Source of the DNA: Gammaproteobacteria bacterium
GTDB taxonomy: Bacteria > Pseudomonadota > Gammaproteobacteria > Legionellales > Legionellaceae
NCBI GenBank assembly: GCA_024742995.1
Contig: JANSXK010000005.1
Span: forward strand, 1-64,000
Length of the DNA: 64,000 bases
Direction: 5' to 3'
Part shown: piece after piece, positions 25,149 to 35,784 of the stretch
Layout: the number at the start of each line of letters is the position of its first letter
How positions within the stretch are numbered: position 1 is the first letter of the stretch
Made by a program: the position numbers and the translations under genes
The notes under the pieces: generated by a model
Databases searched by the model: none
What the model saw: the letters and a program-made list of their open reading frames with translations, nothing else
What the model was told of the DNA's origin: nothing

Positions 25149-27965
25149 GTGCATAATTACAAAGATACTTTGCATCTACCTATCACCGATTTTCCCATGC
25201 GTGGCAATTTGGCTGCAAAAGAACCAGCACGTTTGCAGCAATGGAAATTAGACCAACTATACGAACAAATGCTCGCGAGCAAATCGCCTGATCAGATGTA
25301 TATTCTGCACGATGGTCCCCCCTACGCAAATGGTAATATTCATTTGGGTCATGCTTTGAATAAAGTGATCAAAGACATCATCGTCAAATCAAAAACCCTA
25401 TCTGGTTTTCATACACCGTTTGTGCCTGGCTGGGATTGTCATGGGCTGCCCATCGAGCACAAAGTGGAAAAAAACTTAGGCCAAAAAGTCGATAAAAAAT
25501 CCCCCTACACCTTTCAGCAAGCTTGTCGACAATATGCGAATGAACAAGTTGAGATTCAAAAAAAGGATTTTGAACGTTTGGGTCTCATGGGATCATGGAA
25601 TAACCCCTATCTCACCATGGATTTTAATACCGAAGCCGAAACGATTTTGATCTTGGCCCAACTCTTAGATCAAGGCTATATTGTCAGAGGCAATAAACCC
25701 GTCAATTGGTGTACAAACTGCGGATCTTCGCTTGCAGAAGCAGAAGTTGAGTATGAAGATATCACCTCTTCAGCCGTCTACGTAAAATTCAAATTCGCTG
25801 ACACTGCATCGTTGTGTAAAAAATTACATTTGCCGCAAATTGAAGGTGATGTCTCTGTTTTGATTTGGACCACTACCGTTTGGACTTTGCCAGCCAATAA
25901 AGCAGTTGCCGTACACCCTGAGATTGAATATGCCCTGGTGGAGTTTGGACCTGACTCAGAAAAACTTCTGGTAGCCAGTAAGCTGCTGGAAGATTTGATG
26001 CATAAAAAAGGGGTTGAGCAATATCAAGTGTTGGGCATATGTAAAGGGAGCATCCTTGAATACGAACAAGTTGATCACCCTTTCTACGATACCCAGGTCC
26101 CTATCATTCTGGGTGATCATGTCACTGACGAATCAGGCACCGGCGCTGTACATACGGCGCCCGCCCATGGTCAAGATGATTATATCGTGAGCCAAACCTA
26201 TGATCTTGAAGTCACCAGCCTATTATCGAGTGATTGTCGATTCATCCCTGGTACACAATACATTGAAAACCAGACCATTGCAGAAGCGAATAAAACCCTG
26301 CTGATCCTTTTAACGGACAAACAAGCCCTCTTTTTACGCGAAGATTATGTCCACAGTTATCCCCACTGTTGGCGGCACAAAACCCCTATTATCTTCAAAG
26401 CAACCCCTCAATGGTTTGTTGACCTTGGTCGCAATGATTTGCGCCCAAAGATTTTAGAGCAAATCGCAGAGGTCAATTGGATGCCGGCACGTGGCGCCAA
26501 CATGATGAAATTGATGACGGAGAAGCGTCCTGATTGGTGCATCTCAAGACAGCGTTCGTGGGGGATCCCCATGTGTTTGTTTATCCATAAACAAACGCAG
26601 GAAGTACACCCTAATATGCAAGCAATGATGAAAATTATCGCGGAGCAAATTAGAGCATCTGGCATTGAAATCTGGTGGACTTTAGATCAAAAAGCCTTGT
26701 TAGGAGACGATGCTGAAAATTATGAAAAAGTCTTCGATATCTTAGATGTATGGTTCGAATCGGGTTGTACCTCTTTGGCTGTCGTCAAAAAACGTCCTGA
26801 GTTCCACCAAAATCAGCCTGATCTCTATATGGAAGGCATTGATCAATATCGCGGCTGGCTGATGTCGTCTTTGGTTTTAGGTACCGCCATTACCAGAAAG
26901 GCGCCCTATAAAAACGTAGTCACACATGGGTTCACAGTAGACAGCACCGGCCACAAAATGTCTAAATCTATGGGCAATGGGATTGAACCAGCAGACATCA
27001 TCAATGAATACGGCGCGGACATCTTGCGCTTATGGGTTGCTTCCACAGAATATACCAAAGAAATGACCCTTTCGAAGCAAATTTTACAATCCATTTCAGA
27101 CATGTACCGACGCATTCGCAATACAGGTCGTTATATGTTGGCAAGCCTGCATGATTTTGATCCCAGCACTGATTTGATTGCCACTGACAAGATGTTGCCA
27201 CTAGATCGCTGGGCTGTGGATGCCGCTTACCATGCCCAAAAAAGCATTCTCGCAGACTATGAAGGCTTTCAATTTCACAAAGTGTTAAAGCACATCATGC
27301 ATTTTTGCTCCATTCAAATGGGCGCATTCTATTTTGAAATCATCAAAGATCGACAATACACCCTACAGCAGGATGCCTTAGCCCGTAGAAGCAGTCAAAC
27401 AGCCATCTATCATATGTTGCAAGCATTTGTACGGTGGATTGCGCCAATTTTGTCATTTACGGCAGATGAAATTTGGGCATACATCCCTGGTGAGCACGGC
27501 AAATATGTATTTGCTGATGTATGGTATACTGGTTTATTTGCAATGTCTGAAACGCCTCCATTTGATGCAACATTTTGGCAGTTCATGTTACAAGCCAAAA
27601 CAGATATCAATAAAGCCATTGAAAATGGTCGTAGTCAAAAAATCTTTGCTCAATCTTTAGAAGTCGAAGTCACCGTCCATGCGCAACCCGAAGCTACTGC
27701 CTATTTTGAGCGCCTCAAAAACGAATTACGCTTTGTGTTTTTAACCTCAAAAATCACAGTGGTAACAACGGAAACTTTCCCTGAAGATGCGCTATTAGGC
27801 GAATCAGGTACTTATGCCGTATCGGTACAAAAAACAGCCGAACAAAAATGTGCACGATGCTGGCACCATGTGGCAGATGTCGGCACCCACCCAGAACACA
27901 GCCATATCTGTGGACGCTGTATTGAGAATTTATATGAGAAAGGCGAAACCAGACAATATGTGTAA
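25149..27965 (+). CDS. ileS: Isoleucyl-tRNA synthetase
   Basis: 938 residues, as in E. coli. It charges tRNA-Ile with isoleucine and edits valine. The HIGH signature reads HLGH at residues 65-68 and KMSKS is at 603-607. The CP1 editing domain lies between (WTTTVWTLPAN, TGAVHTAPAHGQDDY), and the C-terminal zinc-finger cysteines are present (CARCWHH...CGRC). The start is GTG at 25149, with AAAAGG about eight bases ahead. It is followed within ten bases by panD on the same strand. The usual neighbours ribF, lspA and ispH are absent. Confidence 0.97.
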   Translation: MHNYKDTLHLPITDFPMRGNLAAKEPARLQQWKLDQLYEQMLASKSPDQMYILHDGPPYANGNIHLGHALNKVIKDIIVKSKTLSGFHTPFVPGWDCHGLPIEHKVEKNLGQKVDKKSPYTFQQACRQYANEQVEIQKKDFERLGLMGSWNNPYLTMDFNTEAETILILAQLLDQGYIVRGNKPVNWCTNCGSSLAEAEVEYEDITSSAVYVKFKFADTASLCKKLHLPQIEGDVSVLIWTTTVWTLPANKAVAVHPEIEYALVEFGPDSEKLLVASKLLEDLMHKKGVEQYQVLGICKGSILEYEQVDHPFYDTQVPIILGDHVTDESGTGAVHTAPAHGQDDYIVSQTYDLEVTSLLSSDCRFIPGTQYIENQTIAEANKTLLILLTDKQALFLREDYVHSYPHCWRHKTPIIFKATPQWFVDLGRNDLRPKILEQIAEVNWMPARGANMMKLMTEKRPDWCISRQRSWGIPMCLFIHKQTQEVHPNMQAMMKIIAEQIRASGIEIWWTLDQKALLGDDAENYEKVFDILDVWFESGCTSLAVVKKRPEFHQNQPDLYMEGIDQYRGWLMSSLVLGTAITRKAPYKNVVTHGFTVDSTGHKMSKSMGNGIEPADIINEYGADILRLWVASTEYTKEMTLSKQILQSISDMYRRIRNTGRYMLASLHDFDPSTDLIATDKMLPLDRWAVDAAYHAQKSILADYEGFQFHKVLKHIMHFCSIQMGAFYFEIIKDRQYTLQQDALARRSSQTAIYHMLQAFVRWIAPILSFTADEIWAYIPGEHGKYVFADVWYTGLFAMSETPPFDATFWQFMLQAKTDINKAIENGRSQKIFAQSLEVEVTVHAQPEATAYFERLKNELRFVFLTSKITVVTTETFPEDALLGESGTYAVSVQKTAEQKCARCWHHVADVGTHPEHSHICGRCIENLYEKGETRQYV

Positions 27966-27974
27966 GAGGTCATA

Positions 27975-28358
27975 ATGATGTATCGACGAATGCTAAAGTC
28001 CAAAATTCACCGTGCCACAGTCACCGAAGCTGATCTCTCTTATGAGGGTAGCATCACTGTTGCGCCTGAGTTATTGGCAACCGCCAATATATTACCCCAT
28101 GAAGCCGTGCAAGTTTGGAACGTAACTGCGGGCACACGATTTGAGACTTATGCGATTGAAGGCCCATCGCAATCAAAAAATATTTGCGTCAATGGCGCCG
28201 CAGCGCATTTGGTGACACCCGGCGATATCATCATCATTGCCTCTTTTGTACAAATGGCAGAAGAGCACTGCCAAGCCCATCTCCCCACCGTGGTTTTTGT
28301 AGACGCTCACAACCGAATGAAAGAAATTCGACCTGAAGTTGTAGACGCAGTCTCATAA
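27975..28358 (+). CDS. panD: Aspartate 1-decarboxylase
   Basis: 127 residues. It makes beta-alanine from aspartate for pantothenate and coenzyme A. The self-cleavage site that creates the pyruvoyl group is Gly25-Ser26 in YEGSITV, and the family hallmark NGAAAHL is present. AAGAGG precedes the paired ATG ATG start. It is probably co-transcribed with ileS, and its stop overlaps the convergent permease stop by six bases. A phosphopantetheine-dependent megasynthase nearby needs coenzyme A, but nothing links their control. Confidence 0.95.
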   Translation: MMYRRMLKSKIHRATVTEADLSYEGSITVAPELLATANILPHEAVQVWNVTAGTRFETYAIEGPSQSKNICVNGAAAHLVTPGDIIIIASFVQMAEEHCQAHLPTVVFVDAHNRMKEIRPEVVDAVS

Positions 28359-29618
28359 GGTGGCGGCTGGGGGCACGAAGCCTGCAATGAGTCCCAAAAC
28401 ACATAAAACCACGCCTAAAGAAGGTAATGCCATTGCCAAAACACGTTGTTTCTTTTTCTTACGTAATAATTTCATTGCCGCACCAAACAAAATCATATAA
28501 TAAATCATCGCAAATTGTGCCGTTGCAGCCGAAAGGATCCAGTACGATTGATTCATACTTGGCAGCAATACAAAAGAAAGAAGCAGTACCGAATAAACCC
28601 CAGCTTGAAACCACATGATACCTGAGGGCACATGATTTTTATTCAGCTTTTGCATCCAAGCGGGCGCATTGATAGACGACAATGAAAGGTGCAAATTATT
28701 CGCTAGACCAATCATCCAAGAAGATGCGATCCCCAAACCGCCGATAACAATGCAAATCCCAATGACTTTGGTCATATGATTGAGGCCATACGCTGCGAAA
28801 AACAATTGCAGCATGTCTACCAAGCCGGTCACTAATTTGATTTTCTCGACCGGCATGATCACACATAATGCCAATGAGCAACAAATCATCGTGATCAAAA
28901 TCAATGCTGCGCTGACAGCAAGCGCACGTGGGTAAATACGCGAGGCATTTCGTACATTCCCCGCATACACGGCAACCACTTCCAAGCCCAAAACACTAAA
29001 CAAGATATTGGAAAAAAAACTGATATTTTTAAAATCATGCCATGACGGCAATAGCGTCATCCAATGCATGGGAGTTGCAGCAGCTTTCCCTGATAACAAC
29101 CAATAGGCAGCAAGCGTAATCATCACCAACATGGGAAACAATGTTCCAATTAATGCAGAAACAATATTAATCCATGAACTGATCCGCAAACCTCGACTAT
29201 GCAAAGCGCTCAACAGCCAAAACATCACTAAGCTGCTGGTTAAAATAAACCATTTACTATGTTCCAATCCTGGTGCAATCACCGCAGCCAAAGTCGCCGT
29301 GATAAACGCAAATATCGTAGGATACCAAATGATGTTATATACCCACATGACGCCTACTGCAAAATGTCCATACCCATGGCCAAATGCTTCACGGATCCAA
29401 ACATAAGACCCCCCGCTTTTAGGGTAGTCTGCAGCCAATTTTGCAGTTACCCAAGCCAAAGGAATAAAAAAGCCAATCCCTGCGAACACGTAAAAACTAA
29501 TCAGTGAAAACCCGTATTGCGCAGCAATAGGCAAATTTCGTAAACTGGCCACGGATATAACGGCCATCATGACTAAGGAGAAAAATCCAAAATTGTGTTG
29601 CGATTTTACTTGACTCAT
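28353..29618 (-). CDS. APC-family amino acid/polyamine permease
   Basis: About 421 residues with about twelve hydrophobic helices. The first helix region (VASLRNLPIAAQYG) and KSGGSYVWIREAFG are classic for the APC superfamily of amino-acid exchangers or proton symporters. It resembles the inner-membrane glutamate/GABA- or YjeM-like antiporters of Legionella and Coxiella relatives; the substrate cannot be told. The start is taken as the ATG at 29618 (MSQVK); a TTG five codons earlier is possible, and neither has a strong ribosome-binding site. It is convergent with panD. Confidence 0.88.
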   Translation of the reverse strand: MSQVKSQHNFGFFSLVMMAVISVASLRNLPIAAQYGFSLISFYVFAGIGFFIPLAWVTAKLAADYPKSGGSYVWIREAFGHGYGHFAVGVMWVYNIIWYPTIFAFITATLAAVIAPGLEHSKWFILTSSLVMFWLLSALHSRGLRISSWINIVSALIGTLFPMLVMITLAAYWLLSGKAAATPMHWMTLLPSWHDFKNISFFSNILFSVLGLEVVAVYAGNVRNASRIYPRALAVSAALILITMICCSLALCVIMPVEKIKLVTGLVDMLQLFFAAYGLNHMTKVIGICIVIGGLGIASSWMIGLANNLHLSLSSINAPAWMQKLNKNHVPSGIMWFQAGVYSVLLLSFVLLPSMNQSYWILSAATAQFAMIYYMILFGAAMKLLRKKKKQRVLAMALPSLGVVLCVLGLIAGFVPPAATL

Positions 29619-29720
29619 AATTTTAAGGGGCAAATCAAATGTTGCACCATGCTATCACATGGTAACAACTTGCTCAACCACATATGCCAAACTAATCTGG
29701 TTTCAAATCATCATTTACCA

Positions 29721-31103
29721 TTATGGGGTTAACAATGCGTCACTATACTCAGTAATAGCTTCACCAAGCTTATTCCGAGCTGCATCGTTTCGTTCTTCTG
29801 GCGTTGGTGGACGTCGGTCAAAGAAGTGCAGAAACGTCGACATCGCTAACATAGAACCACCTACAATGCCGTTAAAAGCTGAAAAGCTGGTAGGGGTCAA
29901 TCCCATTGCAGGAATGGCTTTACAAAGAGCAGTGACGGCAACAATAACAGCATTAAGTTTGATTGAAGCCAATAGGACGAAGAGCGCATTAGTCCCACTA
30001 AGAGGTATCAGCGCCAATAATCCAGCAAGCACAAGCGTTCCCGCTAACACGAACAAACCCACCATAAGCCCCCGGGACAAGCGCTTAGATAATTGGCCAT
30101 TAACAAATAGTGTCGACAACTGTTTTAGGATTCGCGCCTGTGCCGCAGCATTCTCGGGATAGCTTACTGTCTCAATGCAACTTTCTAACACCAGATTCAA
30201 TGATTGGAAAAATTCTGAGGTTCGCTCCATCTCTAGATCGTACGCCAAAGCACCTACACAGCGAATTATCTCTAGAATATAAGGATGCGGCTGATCAGCT
30301 GTGAGATTTTCCAGCTGGTAATACAAACGCTCAAATGCCAGATAAGGCGCGTCTTCTGTCTTGTCGATTAACAGCCAATCAAACAAAGGTTTCTTCGATA
30401 AAATAGGCAAGCGGATATAAAAAAACTGTCGTAGGTCATCCGTCGACGCTGCCTTGAATGCCTCAGAAAAACACTGCCGCACCGCTGGTATGGTACACGT
30501 CTCAATGTTAGCTTTAGATAAGAAATCGGAAATCTCTCGTCTGCCCCAATACTCAAAATTTAATTGATCCTGTACCTTAACTGCTTTAAGTGCGCCACTA
30601 TAAGCAGATAGATCCAAAATATCCTGCAAGCTCAGCGTATCAATTTTTGTTAACAATCGACTGACCTGAGCATGATCCAAAGTGGTTTTGCAATAAGTGA
30701 TCGTTGAAACATCAAGATTTTCGCGTGAAACCCATTGGCGTAACGTATCATCTGTTAAAACATTAAATATCGCCGTATTTTTTTCAGTTTGAGTATTTTT
30801 CGTCAGTAGGAACCAAAAAGACATTGTGCTGATACTATTGTTTACAATTTCAGCGAAAGCAGGTATGGCAAGGATGGCTTCTAATATCTTTAAATCCGAA
30901 CATAATAAAGCGTCGATTTGCAGAGCTGTTCCCGCACTACCATAACCCCCATGTGGTGCTTGTATGAGGATGTCTTGGTACGATTGCAGCGAATCAAGCT
31001 GCTCTATTCCGGCCTTAATATTTTCACAAATTTGATAAAATTGAGACCATAATAGGCTGCGCCTACGCGTAACGCTTGGTTTCTCCGCTCGAGATAATCC
31101 CAT
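29721..31103 (-). CDS. Unrecognised protein with soluble N-terminus and C-terminal membrane segments
   Basis: 460 residues, no family recognised. The first ~345 residues are soluble and mostly helical by composition. Then come hydrophobic segments (LMVGLFVLAGTLVLAGLLAL, ALFVLLASI with VIVAVTAL, and a weaker GGSMLAMSTFL) and a charged tail with FFDRRPPTPEERN. The layout repeats that of the 22113-23114 product. A perfect TATAAT (minus strand, 31117-31122) lies 14 bases ahead of the ATG, with no good -35 at the right distance, and GGGG serves as a possible ribosome-binding site. An effector-like role is only a guess from architecture. Confidence 0.75.
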   Translation of the reverse strand: MGLSRAEKPSVTRRRSLLWSQFYQICENIKAGIEQLDSLQSYQDILIQAPHGGYGSAGTALQIDALLCSDLKILEAILAIPAFAEIVNNSISTMSFWFLLTKNTQTEKNTAIFNVLTDDTLRQWVSRENLDVSTITYCKTTLDHAQVSRLLTKIDTLSLQDILDLSAYSGALKAVKVQDQLNFEYWGRREISDFLSKANIETCTIPAVRQCFSEAFKAASTDDLRQFFYIRLPILSKKPLFDWLLIDKTEDAPYLAFERLYYQLENLTADQPHPYILEIIRCVGALAYDLEMERTSEFFQSLNLVLESCIETVSYPENAAAQARILKQLSTLFVNGQLSKRLSRGLMVGLFVLAGTLVLAGLLALIPLSGTNALFVLLASIKLNAVIVAVTALCKAIPAMGLTPTSFSAFNGIVGGSMLAMSTFLHFFDRRPPTPEERNDAARNKLGEAITEYSDALLTP

Positions 31104-31189
31104 AAAAACCCCAAATATTATACATATTGTATTTTATATTGATTGTTATTATCAAACAAGTAAAATTTCTCGACAACCATATGAGTATC

Positions 31190-31642
31190 TCATTTTTCAG
31201 GCTCAGGACTAGGAATACTTGCCATATCACAAGCACAGTCTTGACTTGCATTGGGTGGCATGGGTACATTCGCAAAATATTTGGGGAAACATACCGTGAT
31301 ATTCCACGCTTTTTCTCCAGGTTTCACCTCATTGGGCAATTTCCAATAGCGTTGACTACTGAATGTTTTGTTTTCATCACCTTCCCAAAATATTGGGCTA
31401 AATTTAGCCACCATAGATAAGGTCTGGCCCGCGGTACATTCAAACGCTTGGCGATTCCATAAGCGATTTTCAAACACCTCGACAGTTGCTAGCTTTTTAC
31501 TGGTATTCGCATCAACCACATCCACACTCAGATCATAATTTTTCCAACAATTTTCTTTCGCCATGGTGATATAACACTTCATTGCATGGGCCTGAGAAGA
31601 TAAAAGAATGCTTAATAACACACCGCAGCGCAAAAAGATCAT
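31190..31642 (-). CDS. Small secreted protein, unrecognised
   Basis: 150 residues from the ATG at 31642, chosen because GAGGA lies eight bases ahead; a TTG five codons upstream would put the ribosome-binding site inside the gene. The signal peptide is clear (hydrophobic FLRCGVLLSILLSS, cut after AHA). The mature part has Cys residues at KCYIT, NCWKN, ECTAG, VCFPK and DCACD, consistent with disulphides in the periplasm or outside the cell. The C-terminus is Pro/Glu-rich. No enzyme motif is seen. Confidence 0.75.
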   Translation of the reverse strand: MIFLRCGVLLSILLSSQAHAMKCYITMAKENCWKNYDLSVDVVDANTSKKLATVEVFENRLWNRQAFECTAGQTLSMVAKFSPIFWEGDENKTFSSQRYWKLPNEVKPGEKAWNITVCFPKYFANVPMPPNASQDCACDMASIPSPEPEK

Positions 31643-31743
31643 GATATGGGTCCTCAAAAAGTGATCGTGACTTATTCATCATACTAGCTTGAACTCTTTT
31701 TTTCGAGTAGGATGAGTATTTTATTTTCGGTTGAATTTTTAAC

Positions 31744-32700
31744 ATGGAATTTCTATCTCAATACGGTTTGTTCGCCTTAAAAAGCTTCACATTGGCAGTT
31801 GCCATTATATTTACGTTCGGCAGTATCATAGCCCTTCGTCGCAAGCCAAAAGCAGATTTAAGCATCACTTCGCTAAATAAGGACTATGACGAAGTGGTCA
31901 AGCGCCTTGAAAAAGAAGTACTGGGAAAAAGAGTCAAAAAACCCAAGACCAAGCAAACAAAGTCTAAAGCTAAAAAAAATCCGAAACCCGTATTATATGT
32001 TCTCGATTTCCATGGCGATCTCAAAGCTTCTCAGGTGGAATCCTTACGTACAGAAATTTCTGCCATTGTGGCGGTTATCAGTAGTAAAGATGAAGTCCTC
32101 ATCCGCTTAGAAAGCCCAGGTGGTACAGTCAATGGCTACGGCTTAGCTGCATCGCAATTACAACGACTGCGCGACCGAGATATCCACATCACCGCTTGTA
32201 TCGATAAAATTGCAGCCAGCGGTGGCTATCTAATGGCCTGTGTCGCCAATCAAATCTTAGCCGCTCCTTTTTCTATCATTGGCTCCATTGGTGTCGTGGC
32301 TCAAATGCCCAATTTTCATCGTTGGTTACAAAAACATGACATTGATGTGGAACTGATCACCGCCGGAGAATACAAGCGCACCTTAACTGCCTTGGGTAAA
32401 AATACCGCAAAAGGCCGCGCCAAATTCCAAGAAGATTTAGAAATGATTCATACCAACTTCCGTCAATCTATTCTCAATACCAGAGCTGACATTAATATTG
32501 ACGAGGTCGCAACCGGAGAGCACTGGTTAGCCACCGATGCTTTAGCATTGAAATTAGTTGACGGCTTACAAACCAGTGATGAGTATATCATTGATAAACT
32601 GGTGACGCATGATATCTTTCATATCAAGGCATATCATAAACAAAGCGTTGTAGAGAAATTACTGAAACCGGCAACCAAACTATTACATCCTTTTGCCTAA
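31744..32700 (+). CDS. sohB: Inner-membrane S49 peptidase SohB
   Basis: 318 residues. An N-terminal membrane anchor (~10-30), a Lys-rich linker (60-82), then the S49 (SppA/SohB) fold. The nucleophile is Ser159 in KIAASGGY and the general base is Lys211 in GEYKRTL; SPGGTV at 124-129 forms the oxyanion region. SohB-type proteases cut membrane or signal-peptide fragments in the periplasm. The gene is short-spaced and convergent with rnhA, overlapping its stop by four bases. Confidence 0.92.
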   Translation: MEFLSQYGLFALKSFTLAVAIIFTFGSIIALRRKPKADLSITSLNKDYDEVVKRLEKEVLGKRVKKPKTKQTKSKAKKNPKPVLYVLDFHGDLKASQVESLRTEISAIVAVISSKDEVLIRLESPGGTVNGYGLAASQLQRLRDRDIHITACIDKIAASGGYLMACVANQILAAPFSIIGSIGVVAQMPNFHRWLQKHDIDVELITAGEYKRTLTALGKNTAKGRAKFQEDLEMIHTNFRQSILNTRADINIDEVATGEHWLATDALALKLVDGLQTSDEYIIDKLVTHDIFHIKAYHKQSVVEKLLKPATKLLHPFA

Positions 32701-33134
32701 GCTTGGCTTAAAAACTCAACGATAGCATCATTTGCTAAAGTATCCGCACGATCATTTTCAGGGTGACCTGAATGACCTTTGACCCAGTGCCAATCAATCG
32801 TATGTGTTTTTGCGAGATCATCTAGTCGGGTCCAAAGATCAACATTTTTTACCGGCTCATTTTTGCTGGTGCGCCAACCTTTCTTTTTCCACTGTGCGAG
32901 CCACGTTTGCATGCCTTGGCGTAAATAATCAGAATCCGTATATAGTTCAACTTCACAAGCACGTTTCAACGAACTCAATGCCTCGATTGCAGCCATCAAT
33001 TCCATACGATTATTAGTCGTCATGGCCTCGGCACCTTTCAATTCTTTTTCTTGGCCTTGATAGCGCAAAATCGCCCCCCAACCACCCGGCCCGGGATTTC
33101 CTTTACATGCACCATCCGTAAATATAATCACCAT
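32697..33134 (-). CDS. rnhA: Ribonuclease HI
   Basis: 145 residues. It removes RNA from RNA-DNA hybrids. The acidic catalytic set Asp7, Glu45, Asp67 and Asp131 is in place ([37 protein letters not shown]), and KGHSGH is at 119-124. The ribosome-binding site AGGG lies within the last codons of tolB, so the two are translationally coupled. It takes the place where pal normally follows tolB. Confidence 0.96.
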   Translation of the reverse strand: MVIIFTDGACKGNPGPGGWGAILRYQGQEKELKGAEAMTTNNRMELMAAIEALSSLKRACEVELYTDSDYLRQGMQTWLAQWKKKGWRTSKNEPVKNVDLWTRLDDLAKTHTIDWHWVKGHSGHPENDRADTLANDAIVEFLSQA

Positions 33135-33138
33135 AACA

Positions 33139-34398
33139 TTACCCTAAAAATGGAGACCAAGCAGGCTCCTGAATGTCACCAACGCGTGAAGGAAATTTCA
33201 GTTTAATGTGCCCGTCTATCGATACAATAGAAAGCACACCATGATAACGATCATGGGTTGCGTACAACACCAAACGTCCATTAGGTGAAACCGAAGGTGA
33301 TTCGTCCATCGATGAATCCGTCAAGGTCAGATACTGGCCTGAATGCAAGTCCTGCACGCCAATATTAAAATCATGGTCGGTTCGATGCAGCATGACAATC
33401 GATTGCTGATCAGGCGTGTAAGAAGCACGTGCATTATAGTTGCCATTAAAACTGACCCGACTCACGCGATTAGAGGCCAAATCTAAGCGATAAATTTGCG
33501 GGCTACCACCGCGACCTGATGTAAACAAAATATTCTGCCCATCAGGTGAAAATCTCGGTTCCGTATCAATCGCATTCCCAAAAGTAAGCTGCTTCATCAT
33601 ACCTGAGGCTAAGCTGACCAAATAAATCTTAGGACTGCCGCCTTTCGACAACACCATTGCCAATTCTTTGCCATTTGGCGCCCATGATGGCGCACCATTG
33701 ATACCATCAAAACTGGTAATCAATCGTCGTTTACCACTTGCCACATCCACCGTAAAAATTTGAGAACGTTTCTTTTCAAAGGTCACATAAGCAATGGATT
33801 TCCCATTCGGTGACCATGAGGGAGACATGATGGGTTCAGAGGAAACCAACAAACTTTGCGGATGAAACCCATCCATATCAGCTATTTCTAGAGAATATCT
33901 CGCTTTCCCACCTTCACGCAACACCATAATGTACGCAATTTTTGTGGAAAAAACCCCGCGGGTTCCTGTCAATTTTTGATAGACCACATCACTGATGTGA
34001 TGTGCCAACGTCCGCAGTTGCGATTCTTGAATCACATACTTATTTGACAACAATGTGCGCCCTTCAGAAGCAACATCTACCAATTCAAAACTCACTTGCA
34101 AACGATCATGCCCCATCGGTGTGATTTGCCCAGACAACACACTATCTGCACCGGCACGCTTCCAATAAGATAAGGCCGGTTGTCCCCTGAAAGAGGCTTT
34201 GATCAATTTAAACTGGCCTGAAATCGCCAAGTCGTTAGAAATAACAGCCGTCAAACCGCGCGCATTTTCATCTTTACCAAAGGAATTGATACCAATTGGT
34301 AAAGCCGCATTCACGCCTTGAGTGAGTTCCAAATCCAGAGCAAATAATGTCGTTGTCACCACCATGGACAACATACAAGCCAACACACGCTTTATCAT
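33139..34398 (-). CDS. tolB: Tol-Pal periplasmic protein TolB
   Basis: 419 residues with an N-terminal signal peptide (cut after LFA). An N-terminal domain of ~140 residues is followed by the six-bladed WD-like propeller with repeats such as [45 protein letters not shown] and [15 protein letters not shown]. TolB links TolA and the inner-membrane TolQR motor to Pal at the outer membrane during constriction. It is fourth in a tolQRAB operon; pal does not follow in this window. Confidence 0.95.
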   Translation of the reverse strand: MIKRVLACMLSMVVTTTLFALDLELTQGVNAALPIGINSFGKDENARGLTAVISNDLAISGQFKLIKASFRGQPALSYWKRAGADSVLSGQITPMGHDRLQVSFELVDVASEGRTLLSNKYVIQESQLRTLAHHISDVVYQKLTGTRGVFSTKIAYIMVLREGGKARYSLEIADMDGFHPQSLLVSSEPIMSPSWSPNGKSIAYVTFEKKRSQIFTVDVASGKRRLITSFDGINGAPSWAPNGKELAMVLSKGGSPKIYLVSLASGMMKQLTFGNAIDTEPRFSPDGQNILFTSGRGGSPQIYRLDLASNRVSRVSFNGNYNARASYTPDQQSIVMLHRTDHDFNIGVQDLHSGQYLTLTDSSMDESPSVSPNGRLVLYATHDRYHGVLSIVSIDGHIKLKFPSRVGDIQEPAWSPFLG

Positions 34399-34401
34399 TT
34401 A

Positions 34402-35322
34402 CTACCCCCTAACACTCTCTGGTCGAACGGTTAAACTAATATCTCGAAATAAATCAAACATCGCCTGCTCTGTCGGCACCGGCAAAGGCGAAGCTTTATA
34501 AATTGCTGCTCGTGCAGACCTATCTAAAACCGGATCACCACTACTACGTATCAAGGTCACCGACAATACAGTACCATTGGGTGCTAAGCGAATTCGAAAT
34601 TTACTGAACAATGCACGATCAACATGTTCCGGTAATATCCAATGCTGGCTGATGGCTCGAACAATAAGAGCCTTATATTTATTCACTTCACCAGACATTT
34701 GCGCAGTGCGCCGTGCCGCAGATTTTTCTTTCTCTTCTTGAGCCAAACGCGCTTTTTCACGTGATGCCTCTTGTTCTTTCTTCAAACGAGCAGCTTCTGC
34801 TTCAGCTACTCTTTTTTTTTCTAACGCTTGTTGTTTTTGCAATGCCTCTTGTTGTTGTTTCAATTCTACAAGATGTTGCTCTCGTTTGGTTTTCTCATCT
34901 GCCAGTTCTTTCAAGTGCTTTCGATCCGCTGCTAGTTTCTTTTTCTGTTCTAATGCCAACGCAGCAGCTTCTTTTTTCATTTTCTCTATGCGTTTTTGTT
35001 CTTGTATTCGATGTTGTTTTGCCAGACGTAGTTGTTGATCCACCGCACGCTGATGATTAATCTCAGCTCGTTTTTTTTGCGCACGTTCTTCTTTCAAACG
35101 ATGCAATGTTTCATTCACGGCCTGACTATCTACAGTGACAGCCTGAATTGTCTGTTCTTCTGGGCGTTCGATCTCCATTGCTGTTTCCATAACCTCAGTC
35201 CGTGGCGCAGATTTCAGTACAAATTGATTGGAATGATGCTCCCTCATCAATATTCCGGCAAGCAACAAGTGGAGGGTAAAAGCAATAATAAAAGCTGTTT
35301 GATATTTCAGGGGTTTGGTCAT
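34402..35322 (-). CDS. tolA: Tol-Pal system protein TolA
   Basis: 306 residues. One membrane helix near the N-terminus (IIAFTLHLLLAGILM) is followed by a long Lys/Glu/Ala/Gln helical domain (~85-210), then a C-terminal globular domain (IVRAISQHWILPEHVD, SSGDPVLDRSARAAI). TolA spans the periplasm and couples TolQR to TolB/Pal. It is shorter than the E. coli protein (~420), mainly in the helical rod. The start overlaps the tolR stop by four bases. Confidence 0.93.
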   Translation of the reverse strand: MTKPLKYQTAFIIAFTLHLLLAGILMREHHSNQFVLKSAPRTEVMETAMEIERPEEQTIQAVTVDSQAVNETLHRLKEERAQKKRAEINHQRAVDQQLRLAKQHRIQEQKRIEKMKKEAAALALEQKKKLAADRKHLKELADEKTKREQHLVELKQQQEALQKQQALEKKRVAEAEAARLKKEQEASREKARLAQEEKEKSAARRTAQMSGEVNKYKALIVRAISQHWILPEHVDRALFSKFRIRLAPNGTVLSVTLIRSSGDPVLDRSARAAIYKASPLPVPTEQAMFDLFRDISLTVRPESVRG

Positions 35323-35783
35323 CCCTGTACCTCCATCACTGTTTGCTTTGAAAGCGCGTCAGTCACCAAGCCTACTTGTTCGGCGCCAGCTTGCTTCAAT
35401 GCACTCATGGCCAACACCACACGGCCATAAGGCACGCCTTGATCACCTTTGACCAAGACATTCACGGCTTGATTTGATTCTTTAGCCAACTCCAATTCCG
35501 CCGCCACTCGCACCATCAAAGTATCTTGGGTGATAGGCAAATCTGGATTATCACTCACATTCAAAAAATAATCCCCTGCATAATTAACTGAAACAATAAT
35601 GGGCTCCCGATCCGATGACTCAACAGCCTTACTTGGTGCTTTGGGCAAATCTACCATGACGCCTTGGGTTAAAATAGGCGCTGTGATCATAAAAATAACC
35701 AAAAGCACCAACATTACGTCAATATAAGGCACCACATTGATTTCAGCGATTGGCTTTCTAGCACGCGATTTTCTCTTTAGCAT
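35319..35783 (-). CDS. tolR: Tol-Pal system protein TolR
   Basis: 154 residues of the ExbD/TolR family. A single membrane helix carries the proton-path Asp in PYIDVMLVLLVIFM; the rest is periplasmic (GDQGVPYGRVVLAM). It forms the proton-driven motor with TolQ. It starts one base before the tolQ stop region and overlaps tolA by four bases, typical of a tight operon. Confidence 0.95.
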   Translation of the reverse strand: MLKRKSRARKPIAEINVVPYIDVMLVLLVIFMITAPILTQGVMVDLPKAPSKAVESSDREPIIVSVNYAGDYFLNVSDNPDLPITQDTLMVRVAAELELAKESNQAVNVLVKGDQGVPYGRVVLAMSALKQAGAEQVGLVTDALSKQTVMEVQG

Positions 35784-35784
35784 A

